Below are positions 1 to 7,576 of a stretch of DNA of 21,627 nt, piece after piece (position 1 is the first letter of the stretch; each line of letters begins with the position of its first letter). Under the pieces are notes generated by a model, which saw only the letters and a list, made by a program, of their open reading frames with translations, was not told where the DNA came from and searched no databases. The stretch covers positions 1 through 21,627 of the forward strand of contig CAYLOC010000029.1 of NCBI GenBank assembly GCA_964385195.1, written 5' to 3'. Origin of the DNA: CAYLOC01 sp964385195 (GTDB lineage Bacteria > Actinomycetota > Actinomycetes > Propionibacteriales > Nocardioidaceae). A program made the position numbers and the translations under genes.

Positions 1-398
1 TTGCCCGGCTCCAGGTCCTTGTAGACCTCGAAGAAGTGCTGGATCTCCAGCCGGTCGAACTCGGGCATGTGGTGGATGTCGCGCAGGTGCTCCTGTCGCG
101 GATCGTCGACGGGAACACAGAGCACCTTGTCATCACGGCCCTTCTCGTCGGTCATCCGGAACATGCCGATGGCCCGGGCACGCACCAGACACCCCGGGAA
201 GGTTGGTTCGGCAAGCAGCACGAGGGCATCCAGTGGATCGCCGTCCTGGCCGAGCGTGTCCTCGATATACCCGTAGTCCGCCGGATACTGCGTGGCGGTG
301 AACAGCGTGCGGTCCAAGCGGATACGACCGGACTCGTGGTCCACCTCGTACTTGTTGCGCTGACCTTTCGGGATCTCGATCGTGACGTCGAACTCCAC
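1..398 (-). CDS. ppa: Inorganic pyrophosphatase (partial, C-terminus outside window)
   Basis: Soluble cytosolic family I inorganic pyrophosphatase, hydrolysing PPi to two phosphates and so pulling biosynthetic reactions forward. Reading the minus strand from GTG at 398 gives MEFDVTIEIPKGQRNKYEVD, the typical start of bacterial Ppa, then YPADYGYIEDT (about residues 38-48) and the metal-binding signature DGDPLD at residues 52-57. About 132 codons are present; the family is usually 160-175 residues, so roughly 30-40 C-terminal residues lie beyond the left edge. GTG is chosen because the N-terminus matches the family exactly and a purine-rich GAGGAAGGG ribosome site precedes it. The gene is divergent from dacB, with 101 bp between starts, the arrangement seen in Streptomyces. 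No break or missing catalytic residue is visible in the part present. Confidence 0.96.
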   Translation of the reverse strand, partial: MEFDVTIEIPKGQRNKYEVDHESGRIRLDRTLFTATQYPADYGYIEDTLGQDGDPLDALVLLAEPTFPGCLVRARAIGMFRMTDEKGRDDKVLCVPVDDPRQEHLRDIHHMPEFDRLEIQHFFEVYKDLEPG

Positions 399-470
399 GC
401 TGCCCTTCCTCTACTGTCGTGCGCGGTCACCGATGCGGGTAGCCACACGCGCCCCGCCGTACCTGTGGAC

Positions 471-476
471 TAGTCT
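471..476 (+). promoter_or_regulatory. Candidate -10 element upstream of dacB
   Basis: TAGTCT fits the actinobacterial -10 form TANNNT. A start about 7 nt downstream would place the RNA 5' end near 484, giving a leader of about 16 nt before the dacB ATG at 500. There is no convincing -35. It lies in the 101-bp divergent gap with ppa. The same spacing would also place the 5' end on a GTG that opens a 15-codon frame (see findings). Confidence 0.3.
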
Positions 477-499
477 CCCCCACGTGAGTCGGTTGGCGC

Positions 500-2032
500 A
501 TGTCGAAACGAGGCCGCATGCCGATCAGTGAGCCGGATCACCATCGCGACCAGCGCGGCGCGGTGGTCTTCCGGGTGGCCGTCGGGTTGGTCGTGCTGGT
601 GCTCTTGGTGACCGCCGGGGTGTACCTGGAGGTCATTCCGGGGCTCGGTGGGCACAGCACGCCGGTCGCGGGCGCCCAGTCGGCGAGTCCGGGCACCGAT
701 GACGGCCCGTCCAGTTCCGCCACGACCGCGTCCAGCGCCCCGCCGGTGCCCTCGATCGACCTCACCCCACCGGCCCAGCCGCCACCGGTACTGTCCCGGA
801 TCACCGCGACCGATGACTTGTCGGTGGCGAAGATCAAACGACGGGTCCGGCCGTTCCTCCGCGACGACGCACTGGGCCCCCACGTGGGGTTCGCGGTTGC
901 TCAACTGGGTGCCACCGGGATGTTGTGGCAGCACGGTACGCCGCCGCGCGTCGTACCCGCGTCCACGACGAAGTTGCTCACCACCACGGCGGCCCTGGCC
1001 ACGATGGGGCCGCAGCACCGGTTCACCACCCGGGTCCTCTCCGGTGTCGGACGGCACGGAAAGACACCGCGCATCGTTCTCGTCGGAGGCGGGGACCCCC
1101 TGCTGGTGGCCACGAAGCCGGAGGAGCCGACGTACCCCGATCCGGCGACGCTGGCGGACCTGGCCAACCAAACGGCGAAGGCACTGCACCATCAAGGCGT
1201 AAGACGCGTGCGGCTCGGGTATGACGCCAGCCTGTTCACTGGTCCGGCGGTGAACCCGACGTGGGAGCCGCAGTACATCCCCACCAACGTCGTGAGCCCG
1301 ATCAGCGCATTGTGGATCAACGAGGGCCGAGCCGAGCTCGGATACGCCTCCCGGGTTGATGACCCGCCCCGATACGCCGCAGAGGCGTTCGCTGACCTGC
1401 TGAAGAAGCAAGGGATCACCGTGACCGGCACCCCTGCCCCGGCGCAGGCCCCGGACGGTGCCACGGAGCTGGGCGTCGTGACCTCACCCACGCTTCGTCA
1501 GATCATCGAGCACATCTTGCTGGTCAGCGACAACGAAGGCGCCGAGGTGCTGCTGCGGCACGTGGCGCTTGCAGAAGGCCGGCCGGGATCCACCACAGCC
1601 GGGCTCGCCGTAGAACGCCGGGTGCTGTCCAGCCTCGGCATCAACATGTCCCACGTCCGGCTCCACGACGGGAGCGGTCTCTCCCGCCACAACCGGATCC
1701 CGGTCAGCGTGCTCATGCAGGTACTGCAGCTTGCCGCCGGCCCCTCCGACCCCGACCTGCGCGCCGTGGTGTCCACCCTCCCGGTCGCCGGCTTCGACGG
1801 CAGCCTCGGGTACCGGTACGACGTGGCACCCGCGGGTGCTGGCCTGGTGCGCGCCAAGACCGGGACACTGACCGGGGTCCACGCCCTGGCCGGCATCGTG
1901 CTCACCCGCGGCGGCCAGGCGCTGGTGTTCGTCGCCGTGGCGGACAAGGTTCCTGTGCCGCAGACCCTGCAGGCCCGCGCGGACCTGGTCGAGATCACCA
2001 CCGCGCTGTCGGAGTGCGGCTGTCACGCCTAA
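500..2032 (+). CDS. dacB: D-alanyl-D-alanine carboxypeptidase/endopeptidase, PBP4 type (peptidase S13)
   Basis: Low-molecular-mass class C penicillin-binding protein that trims or cleaves peptidoglycan peptides outside the membrane. 510 residues: a short basic cytoplasmic start, one transmembrane or uncleaved signal segment at about residues 21-43, a Ser/Thr/Pro/Ala-rich linker to about residue 100, then the catalytic domain. All three active-site motifs are present: STTK at 155-158 (nucleophile Ser155), SDN at 343-345 and KTG at 453-455. This is the usual S13 order and spacing, with the large insertion between the first two motifs. Start: ATG at 500 has little Shine-Dalgarno; an in-frame ATG at 518 (six residues shorter) has GAGG four bases upstream and is a fair alternative. 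Divergent from ppa; followed after 52 bp by the metalloprotease gene. Function by family is secure; whether it acts mainly as carboxypeptidase or endopeptidase cannot be read from sequence. Confidence 0.93.
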   Translation: MSKRGRMPISEPDHHRDQRGAVVFRVAVGLVVLVLLVTAGVYLEVIPGLGGHSTPVAGAQSASPGTDDGPSSSATTASSAPPVPSIDLTPPAQPPPVLSRITATDDLSVAKIKRRVRPFLRDDALGPHVGFAVAQLGATGMLWQHGTPPRVVPASTTKLLTTTAALATMGPQHRFTTRVLSGVGRHGKTPRIVLVGGGDPLLVATKPEEPTYPDPATLADLANQTAKALHHQGVRRVRLGYDASLFTGPAVNPTWEPQYIPTNVVSPISALWINEGRAELGYASRVDDPPRYAAEAFADLLKKQGITVTGTPAPAQAPDGATELGVVTSPTLRQIIEHILLVSDNEGAEVLLRHVALAEGRPGSTTAGLAVERRVLSSLGINMSHVRLHDGSGLSRHNRIPVSVLMQVLQLAAGPSDPDLRAVVSTLPVAGFDGSLGYRYDVAPAGAGLVRAKTGTLTGVHALAGIVLTRGGQALVFVAVADKVPVPQTLQARADLVEITTALSECGCHA

Positions 2033-2072
2033 CCGGCGCACAGATCCCGCCCGGCCCGTCGCGGCGAGCGCG

Positions 2073-2078
2073 TACGGT
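2073..2078 (+). promoter_or_regulatory. Candidate leaderless -10 element for the metalloprotease gene
   Basis: TACGGT ends 6 nt before the ATG at 2085, placing the hexamer at -12 to -7 if transcription starts on the A of the ATG. No Shine-Dalgarno lies between dacB and this ATG, so a leaderless mRNA is plausible. No -35 match is visible. Confidence 0.4.
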
Positions 2079-2084
2079 GTAGCC

Positions 2085-3155
2085 ATGACCACAGCGGAGG
2101 ACATGGTCGACTGGGACCTCGCGGTGAGCACGGCCCGGCGGTGGATCAAGCCGGGACCCGACATTTCCCCCGACGCGGCGCGAGACGCGGTGGCCGACCT
2201 CCGGGCCTACGCCGATGTCGCCGAGGGCCATGTGCGCTCCTACACCGGCCTGTACGCGGAGTCGGCCTCCGCGCCGGTCGTCGTGGTCGATCGCGCCGGA
2301 TGGGTGCAGGCCAACGCCGACGCGATGCAGCAGGTGCTGCGGCCGCTCGTGGACAAACTGCAGGCACGTCGGGGTACGCCGGGACCGGTGTCCGCCGCGG
2401 TCGGATCGCGGATCACCGGCGTGGAGGCGGGCGGGCTGTTCGCGTTCCTCGCCCAGAAGGTTCTCGGCCAGTTCGACGCGTTCTACACCGGCAACGGAAC
2501 CGGCGCCGCCGGCGGCCGGTTGCTGCTCGTCGCGCCCAACGTCGTCCACGTCGAACGGGAGCTCGACGTGGACCACCAGGACTTCCGGCTCTGGGTGTGC
2601 CTGCACGAGGAGACCCACCGCGTTCAGTTCACTGCCGTCCCCTGGCTTCGGGAGCACCTGCTCGCCGAGCTGTCCGGTCTACTGGGACAAACCGACTTGG
2701 ACCCGCATCGCGTGGCCGAGATGGTGCGCCAGGGGGTGGTGCAGGTCGGCCGGATCCTCCGCGGGGACTCCGAGGTCTCCCTGCTCGACATCGTGCAGAC
2801 ACCGGACCAGAAGATCATCCTGGAGCGGCTGACCGCGGTGATGTCGCTGCTGGAGGGGCACGCGGACGTGGTGATGGACGGGGTCGGACCCGAGGTCGTC
2901 CCCACTGTCGGCGAGATCCGGCGGAAGTTCAACGCCAGGCGCGGGACCGCGAGCCCGGTGGATGCGTTCATCCGGCGGCTACTCGGGTTCGACGCGAAGT
3001 TACGGCAGTACCGCGACGGTGCCGCGTTCGTCCGGGGCGTACTGGACCGCGTCGGCATGGAGGGGTTCAACGTGGTGTGGGAGCAACCCGCCAACCTGCC
3101 CACGATGGCCGAGATCGCCGCACCCGAGCAGTGGGTAGCCCGGCTGCACCGCTGA
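2085..3155 (+). CDS. Zinc-dependent metalloprotease, DUF2342 family
   Basis: 356-residue predicted soluble protein of the actinobacterial DUF2342 / 'coenzyme F420 biosynthesis-associated' family. That label is historical and does not show a role in F420 synthesis. The visible catalytic signature is HEETH at residues 174-178 in the context LHEETHRVQF, fitting HExxH zinc metallopeptidases. Downstream GHADVVMDGVG (from about residue 262) is another conserved family block and may supply the remaining metal ligand. No signal peptide or membrane segment is seen. Starts 52 bp after dacB without a Shine-Dalgarno but with a TANNNT hexamer at the leaderless spacing; the tilS ATG begins one base after its stop, so the two are probably co-transcribed. 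The order dacB, metalloprotease, tilS, hpt, ftsH is widespread in Actinobacteria. Substrate unknown. Confidence 0.88.
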   Translation: MTTAEDMVDWDLAVSTARRWIKPGPDISPDAARDAVADLRAYADVAEGHVRSYTGLYAESASAPVVVVDRAGWVQANADAMQQVLRPLVDKLQARRGTPGPVSAAVGSRITGVEAGGLFAFLAQKVLGQFDAFYTGNGTGAAGGRLLLVAPNVVHVERELDVDHQDFRLWVCLHEETHRVQFTAVPWLREHLLAELSGLLGQTDLDPHRVAEMVRQGVVQVGRILRGDSEVSLLDIVQTPDQKIILERLTAVMSLLEGHADVVMDGVGPEVVPTVGEIRRKFNARRGTASPVDAFIRRLLGFDAKLRQYRDGAAFVRGVLDRVGMEGFNVVWEQPANLPTMAEIAAPEQWVARLHR

Positions 3156-3156
3156 C

Positions 3157-4152
3157 ATGCCACGCCTGGACCCCGCCGTGGCCGCCGTACGCCATGCCGT
3201 CCGGCACCACCTGGCCGACCTGGAGCCCGGGGCGCAGGTTCTGGTGGCGTGTTCTGGTGGGCCTGACTCCCTCAGCCTGGCGGCGGGGACGCGGTTCGAA
3301 GGGGAACGCGCCGGCTGGCAGGTGGGCGCGGTCGTGGTCGACCACGGCATGCAGCCGGGCTCTGACCGGGTCACCGCCGAGGTGGCCGGTCGGCTACAGG
3401 CCCTGGGCTGTGACCCGGTGGAGGCCGTCACGGTCTCTGTCGCCGACCAGGGCGGCCCGGAGGCGGCGGCGCGGGCCGCGCGCTACCGGGCGCTTGAGGA
3501 CGCAGCCGCTGCCCGCGACGCGGTCGTGGTGCTCGGGCACACCCTGGACGACCAGGCAGAGTCGGTGTTGCTGGGGCTCGTCCGCGGCAGCGGGACCCGC
3601 TCGCTCTCCGGTATGGCCCCGGTCGTGGGCCGGTTCCGGCGTCCGCTGCTGGATCTGACGCGAGAGCAGACCGAGCAGGCCTGCCGGGCGCTCGGGCTCA
3701 CGACCTGGAAAGACCCGATGAACGCCGATGAGCGCTACACACGGGTCCGGGTACGCCGTCGCGTGCTGCCGGTGCTGGAGCAGCAGCTCGGCCCCGGGGT
3801 GGCACGGGCGCTGGCGCGCACGGCCGGGCTCGCCCGAGCCGACGCCGACGCCCTCGACGCGCTCGCGGCGACCCTCGCAGGCACCGCACGGCGGTCGGAA
3901 TCGGAGTGGGACGTCGCGACCCTGCGCGATGCACTGCCCGCCGTACGTCGACGGGTGCTGCGCCGGGCCGCCGTGGCCGCCGGCGCGCCGGAGGGTGAGT
4001 TGTTCGCCGTCCACGTCAAGGAGATGGAACGCCTGCTGACGCACTGGCACGGGCAGGCCGGGGTTGACCTCCCCGGTCACCTGCGCGCTACCCGTGACAG
4101 CGACCGGCTGGTGCTGTGGCACGCTGGTGCTGCTCGAACCCCCCGCGGCTAG
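3157..4152 (+). CDS. tilS: tRNA(Ile)-lysidine synthetase
   Basis: ATP-dependent enzyme that converts the wobble cytidine of the CAU-anticodon tRNA(Ile) to lysidine, so that it reads AUA instead of AUG; cytoplasmic and normally essential. 331 residues. The N-type ATP pyrophosphatase P-loop SGGPDS is at residues 33-38, followed by the family blocks GHTLDDQAES and KDPMNADERYTRVRVRRRVLP; in many homologues the KDP(S/T)N motif has Ser or Thr where this has Met. The length fits the shorter actinobacterial form, which lacks the full C-terminal substrate-binding domains of E. coli TilS. The ATG starts one base after the preceding TGA, suggesting coupled translation. Hpt follows 29 bp later, as in very many bacteria (tilS-hpt-ftsH). 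Confidence 0.93.
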   Translation: MPRLDPAVAAVRHAVRHHLADLEPGAQVLVACSGGPDSLSLAAGTRFEGERAGWQVGAVVVDHGMQPGSDRVTAEVAGRLQALGCDPVEAVTVSVADQGGPEAAARAARYRALEDAAAARDAVVVLGHTLDDQAESVLLGLVRGSGTRSLSGMAPVVGRFRRPLLDLTREQTEQACRALGLTTWKDPMNADERYTRVRVRRRVLPVLEQQLGPGVARALARTAGLARADADALDALAATLAGTARRSESEWDVATLRDALPAVRRRVLRRAAVAAGAPEGELFAVHVKEMERLLTHWHGQAGVDLPGHLRATRDSDRLVLWHAGAARTPRG

Positions 4153-4181
4153 TGCCCGCGACCAGTGCGCTTGGAGGCTCT

Positions 4182-4733
4182 GTGGACGACACCGACGTCG
4201 ACTCCGACCTCGCCGAGGTCCTCATCAGCCCGGGCCAGATCGAGCAACGCCAACAGGAGCTCGCAGCCGAGATCGAGGCCGACTACGCCGGGCGTGACCT
4301 GCTGCTCGTGGGTGTGCTCAAGGGTGCGGTGATGGTCATGGCCGACCTGGCGCGAGCACTGGACCGCCATGTGGAGATGGACTGGATGGCCGTGTCGTCC
4401 TACGGCTCGGGCACCACCTCATCCGGTGTGGTGCGGATCCTGAAGGACCTCGACACCGACATCCAGAACCGCGACGTGCTGGTGGTGGAGGACATCATCG
4501 ACACGGGGCTGACCCTGTCCTGGCTGGTCGCGAACCTGCGCTCGCGGCACCCGGCTTCGGTGGAGATCTGCGCCATGCTGCGAAAGCCGGAGGCGCAGCG
4601 GATGGCGGTCCCGGTCCGCTACGTCGGCTTCGACATCCCCAACGAGTTCGTGGTCGGCTACGGTCTCGACTATGCTGAGCGGTACCGGAACCTCCGTTCG
4701 GTGGCTACGTTGGCGCCGCATGTGTATACCTAG
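4182..4733 (+). CDS. hpt: Hypoxanthine phosphoribosyltransferase
   Basis: Purine salvage enzyme that transfers the phosphoribosyl group of PRPP to hypoxanthine or guanine, giving IMP or GMP; cytosolic. 183 residues from the GTG at 4182, the family's usual size. The PRPP-binding signature VLVVEDIIDTGLTL, with the adjacent acidic pair, is complete. Upstream are VGVLKGAVMVMADL and the SSYGSGTTSSG loop that closes over the active site; the C-terminus has VGFDIPNEFVVGYGLDYAERYRN. GTG 4182 is preferred to an in-frame ATG at 4116 because the latter lies inside tilS and adds 22 residues unlike the family, while GGAG sits 5 nt before the GTG. Probably in an operon with tilS; separated from ftsH by 182 bp. 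Confidence 0.95.
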   Translation: MDDTDVDSDLAEVLISPGQIEQRQQELAAEIEADYAGRDLLLVGVLKGAVMVMADLARALDRHVEMDWMAVSSYGSGTTSSGVVRILKDLDTDIQNRDVLVVEDIIDTGLTLSWLVANLRSRHPASVEICAMLRKPEAQRMAVPVRYVGFDIPNEFVVGYGLDYAERYRNLRSVATLAPHVYT

Positions 4734-4795
4734 GCGCCGGCCGTCCGCCGGGTTCGGTCGGCCTGGATCGACCACGCCTGGTTTGGAACTGGACG

Positions 4796-4824
4796 CGCCG
4801 CCTGAGAGACTGGAGTCTCCGGCG
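4796..4824 (+). terminator. Stem-loop in the hpt-ftsH gap
   Basis: Outer arms CGCCG (4796-4800) and CGGCG (4820-4824) enclose a perfect inner repeat GAGACT (4806-4811) / AGTCTC (4814-4819); five unpaired bases bulge on the left. No T-run follows, so it could equally be an operator or an RNA processing site rather than a terminator for hpt. Confidence 0.3.
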
Positions 4825-4849
4825 TGTCGACTTGCGAGGGTGGGCATGC

Positions 4850-4855
4850 TTGACC
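4850..4855 (+). promoter_or_regulatory. Candidate -35 element for ftsH
   Basis: TTGACC matches five of six bases of the TTGACA consensus in the gap before ftsH. The best -10 at normal spacing is the weak CAGCAT at 4872-4877 (16-bp spacer). A better TANNNT, TAGCTT at 4898-4903, is too far away to pair with it. The ftsH promoter therefore remains ambiguous. Confidence 0.25.
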
Positions 4856-4890
4856 GTCGGTGGCACTGCCTCAGCATCTGGTAGGAGGGA

Positions 4891-4905
4891 CGAAGCCTAG
4901 CTTCG
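4891..4905. promoter_or_regulatory. Perfect 6-bp palindrome just before the ftsH start
   Basis: CGAAGC-CTA-GCTTCG is a perfect inverted repeat with a 3-nt centre, ending 10 bp before the ftsH GTG. It overlaps a possible -10 (TAGCTT, 4898-4903) and follows a strong GGAGG at 4884-4888, which is too far from the GTG (27 nt) to act unless the repeat folds in RNA. It could be a repressor site or a translational hairpin. Confidence 0.4.
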
Positions 4906-4915
4906 GAACGAACAC

Positions 4916-6955
4916 GTGAAGCGTTGGTTACGTGGGCCCTGGCTGTGGGTCGTGGTGTTTGCCATCTTGGTCCTGGTCATCCTCGACGTGGTGTCCTCTC
5001 AGGGCGGACCCAAAGAGGTCAACACCTCCAAGATGGTCCAGGTCCTGAACTCCAAGAACGTCAAGAGCGTACAGATCACCGACAAGGACCAGGTGATCAC
5101 CGCCACGCTGGACAATGGGGACAAGGTCACCTCCAAGTGGCTGGACGGACAAGGCCTGCAGTTGCTCGACCAGGTCCAAGGACAGGTCAAGAAGGGCAAC
5201 ATCAAGGACTACAACGTCAAGGTTCCCCAGCCCAGCATCTGGTGGAGTCTGCTGTCCAGCATCTTCCCGATCCTGCTGATCGTGCTGTTCTTCTTGTTCA
5301 TGATGAACAGCCTGCAAGGCGGCGGTGGCAGGGTCATGCAGTTCGCCAAGTCCAAGGCCAAGGTCGTCAGCAAGGACACTCCCAAGACGACGTTCGCCGA
5401 TGTGGCCGGCTGTGACGAGGCGATCGAGGAACTGGGGGAGATCAAGGAGTTCTTGCAGCAGCCGGCCAAGTTCCAGGCCGTCGGCGCCAAGATCCCCAAG
5501 GGCGTGCTGCTCTACGGGCCGCCGGGCACCGGCAAGACGCTGCTGGCCCGCGCCGTCGCCGGTGAGGCCAATGTGCCGTTCTACTCCATCTCCGGGTCGG
5601 ACTTCGTGGAGATGTTCGTCGGCGTCGGCGCCTCCCGGGTACGGGATCTGTTCGAGCAGGCCAAGGAGAACGCCCCCGCCATCGTCTTCATCGACGAGAT
5701 CGATGCCGTCGGGCGCCATCGCGGCGCCGGCCTCGGCGGCGGCCATGACGAGCGCGAACAGACGCTGAACCAGCTACTGGTGGAGATGGACGGGTTCGAC
5801 GTCCGTGGTGGCGTGATCCTGATCGCCGCGACCAACCGGCCCGACGTGCTCGACCCGGCGTTGCTGCGTCCCGGCCGCTTCGACCGGATGATCGGCGTCG
5901 AGGCGCCGAACATGGAGGGACGTAACCAGATCCTGCACGTGCACGCGCGCGGCAAGCCGATGGCCCAGGGGGTGGACCTACGCGCGGTCGCCCGCCGTAC
6001 CCCCGGCTTCACCGGCGCCGACCTGGCCAACGTGCTGAACGAGGCAGCCCTGCTGACCGCGCGGCAGGACAAGAAGCTCATCGACGACCAGTCCCTGGAC
6101 GAGGCCATCGACCGGGTCAGCATGGGTCCCCAGCGCCACTCGCACCTGATGAGCGAGCAGGAGAAGCTGATGACGGCCTACCACGAGGGTGGGCACGCCC
6201 TCGTGGCCGCGGCGCTGCCGGGGACGGACCCGGTCAGCAAGATCACGATCCTGCCGCGGGGTCGCGCGCTCGGTTTCACCCAGGTCCTCCCCGAAACCGA
6301 CAAGTCCTCGGTCTCCCGCAACGAGCTCCTCAACCAACTGGCCTACGCCCTCGGTGGTCTCGCAGCCGAGCAGCTGATCTTCCACGACCCGACCACCGGT
6401 TCCTCCAACGACATCGAGAAGGCCACGGGTATCGCCCGCAACATGGTGACCAGTTTCGGGATGAGCGAGCGGATCGGCGCGGTGAAGCTCGGTGAGGACA
6501 ACGGAGAACCCTTCCTCGGCCGGGACATCGGACACACCCGGAACTACTCCGAGGAGATCGCGGCGATCATCGACGAAGAGGTCAGCACGTTGATGACGAA
6601 CGCGCACCAAGAAGCCTTCGACATCCTGGTCGAGAACCGGTCAGTGCTCGACGAGCTGGTGACGCAGTTGCTGGAGAAGGAGACCATCGACCGCAAGGGG
6701 CTGGCCGACATCTTCTCCACGGTCACCATGCGCCCACGCCGACCCGCCTGGACCGGCTCCGACACCCGCGTCCCTTCCAGCGTGCCTCCGGTTCCCGTGC
6801 CCTCGAGCGTGAACGGCAAGCCGGAGGAGACCCACGAGATCACCGTCGGTCCCGGCGGCGAGACCCCGCCGAAGGGGCCTGCCCCCCTGCCCCCGACGGG
6901 ACCGCAGGGACCAGGGTCCTCGGGACCGGGCGGTTCGCCCGACCAGCAGGGTTAG
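4916..6955 (+). CDS. ftsH: ATP-dependent zinc metalloprotease FtsH
   Basis: Membrane-anchored AAA+ protease that extracts and degrades misassembled membrane proteins and selected regulators. 679 residues: transmembrane segment about 9-27, extracytoplasmic FtsH domain about 28-107, second transmembrane segment about 109-131, AAA+ domain, then peptidase M41 domain. Visible motifs are Walker A GPPGTGKT (201-208), Walker B with FIDEID (258-263), the second region of homology ATNRPDVLDPALLRPGRFDR, and the zinc site HEGGH (423-427); Asp499 in SSNDIEKAT is the likely third ligand. The last 70 or so residues are a Pro/Gly/Ser-rich, probably disordered tail, common in Actinobacteria. Start GTG: an in-frame stop at 4898-4900 rules out a longer protein and the N-terminus aligns with family starts, but there is no well-placed Shine-Dalgarno. 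FolE begins 7 bp after the stop. Confidence 0.97.
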   Translation: MKRWLRGPWLWVVVFAILVLVILDVVSSQGGPKEVNTSKMVQVLNSKNVKSVQITDKDQVITATLDNGDKVTSKWLDGQGLQLLDQVQGQVKKGNIKDYNVKVPQPSIWWSLLSSIFPILLIVLFFLFMMNSLQGGGGRVMQFAKSKAKVVSKDTPKTTFADVAGCDEAIEELGEIKEFLQQPAKFQAVGAKIPKGVLLYGPPGTGKTLLARAVAGEANVPFYSISGSDFVEMFVGVGASRVRDLFEQAKENAPAIVFIDEIDAVGRHRGAGLGGGHDEREQTLNQLLVEMDGFDVRGGVILIAATNRPDVLDPALLRPGRFDRMIGVEAPNMEGRNQILHVHARGKPMAQGVDLRAVARRTPGFTGADLANVLNEAALLTARQDKKLIDDQSLDEAIDRVSMGPQRHSHLMSEQEKLMTAYHEGGHALVAAALPGTDPVSKITILPRGRALGFTQVLPETDKSSVSRNELLNQLAYALGGLAAEQLIFHDPTTGSSNDIEKATGIARNMVTSFGMSERIGAVKLGEDNGEPFLGRDIGHTRNYSEEIAAIIDEEVSTLMTNAHQEAFDILVENRSVLDELVTQLLEKETIDRKGLADIFSTVTMRPRRPAWTGSDTRVPSSVPPVPVPSSVNGKPEETHEITVGPGGETPPKGPAPLPPTGPQGPGSSGPGGSPDQQG

Positions 6956-6962
6956 CCGGCCC

Positions 6963-7574
6963 ATGGCGGCCCCGGAGGACGGCGGCATCAGCGACTGGGC
7001 GCCGGTGGCGGCGCCCTTCGACCATGACCGGGCCGAGCGGGCCGTGCGTGAGCTGCTCCTGGCGATCGGGGAGGATCCCGACCGCGAGGGCCTGCAGGAG
7101 ACACCCCGCCGGGTCGCACGAGCCTACGCCGAGACGTTCGCCGGCCTGCGGATGGACCCCAAGGACGTCTTGGACACCACGTTCGACATCGGCCATGACG
7201 AGCTGGTCCTGGTCAAGGACATCGACGTGTGGTCCACCTGCGAGCACCACCTGGTCCCGTTCCACGGCGTCGCCCACGTCGGGTATATCCCCAGCGCGGA
7301 CGGTCGCATCGCCGGGATCTCGAAACTCGCCCGGCTGGTGGACGTGTTCGCCCGGCGACCCCAGGTCCAAGAACGCCTGACGACCCAGGTCGCGGACTCG
7401 CTGATGGCCATCTTGCAACCACGCGGCGTGATCGCCGTCTTCGAATGCGAGCACCTGTGTATGACGATGCGCGGCGCGCGCAAGCCCGGGTCCCGGACCG
7501 TGACGAGCGCCGTACGGGGCATGCTCCGCCGGCCGGCGACGCGCGCCGAAGCGATGAGCCTGATCTGGGGGTAG
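6963..7574 (+). CDS. folE: GTP cyclohydrolase I
   Basis: First committed enzyme of folate synthesis: converts GTP to 7,8-dihydroneopterin triphosphate and formate; zinc-dependent cytosolic homodecamer. 203 residues. The zinc ligands are visible as Cys93 and His96 in STCEHH and Cys166 in CEHLCMTMRG. The substrate-binding stretch HVGYIPSADGRIAGISKLARLVDVFARRPQVQERLT is intact. The N-terminal ~20 residues are variable, as usual. The ATG at 6963 is 7 bp after the ftsH stop with no clear Shine-Dalgarno, so translation probably couples to ftsH. FolP follows 2 bp after the stop. Proximity of ftsH and folE is a long-standing actinobacterial arrangement. Confidence 0.96.
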   Translation: MAAPEDGGISDWAPVAAPFDHDRAERAVRELLLAIGEDPDREGLQETPRRVARAYAETFAGLRMDPKDVLDTTFDIGHDELVLVKDIDVWSTCEHHLVPFHGVAHVGYIPSADGRIAGISKLARLVDVFARRPQVQERLTTQVADSLMAILQPRGVIAVFECEHLCMTMRGARKPGSRTVTSAVRGMLRRPATRAEAMSLIWG

Positions 7575-7576
7575 GG

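Noticed and set aside
36..473. Plus-strand open frame of 145 codons at the left edge
   Set aside because: It is antisense to the pyrophosphatase gene, whose minus-strand translation matches the family along its length.
470..1411. 313-codon minus-strand frame inside dacB
   Set aside because: Arg/Gly/His-rich composition and full overlap with a gene carrying all three penicillin-binding motifs.
2141..3658. 505-codon plus-strand frame overlapping the metalloprotease and tilS
   Set aside because: Its Arg/Gly/Pro-rich translation is typical of a GC-rich shadow; the two real genes in the other frames carry HEETH and SGGPDS motifs.
4672..4884. 70-codon frame overlapping the end of hpt and the hpt-ftsH gap
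   Set aside because: No ribosome site, atypical composition (many Trp, Arg, Cys), overlap with hpt and the gap hairpin; no family resemblance.
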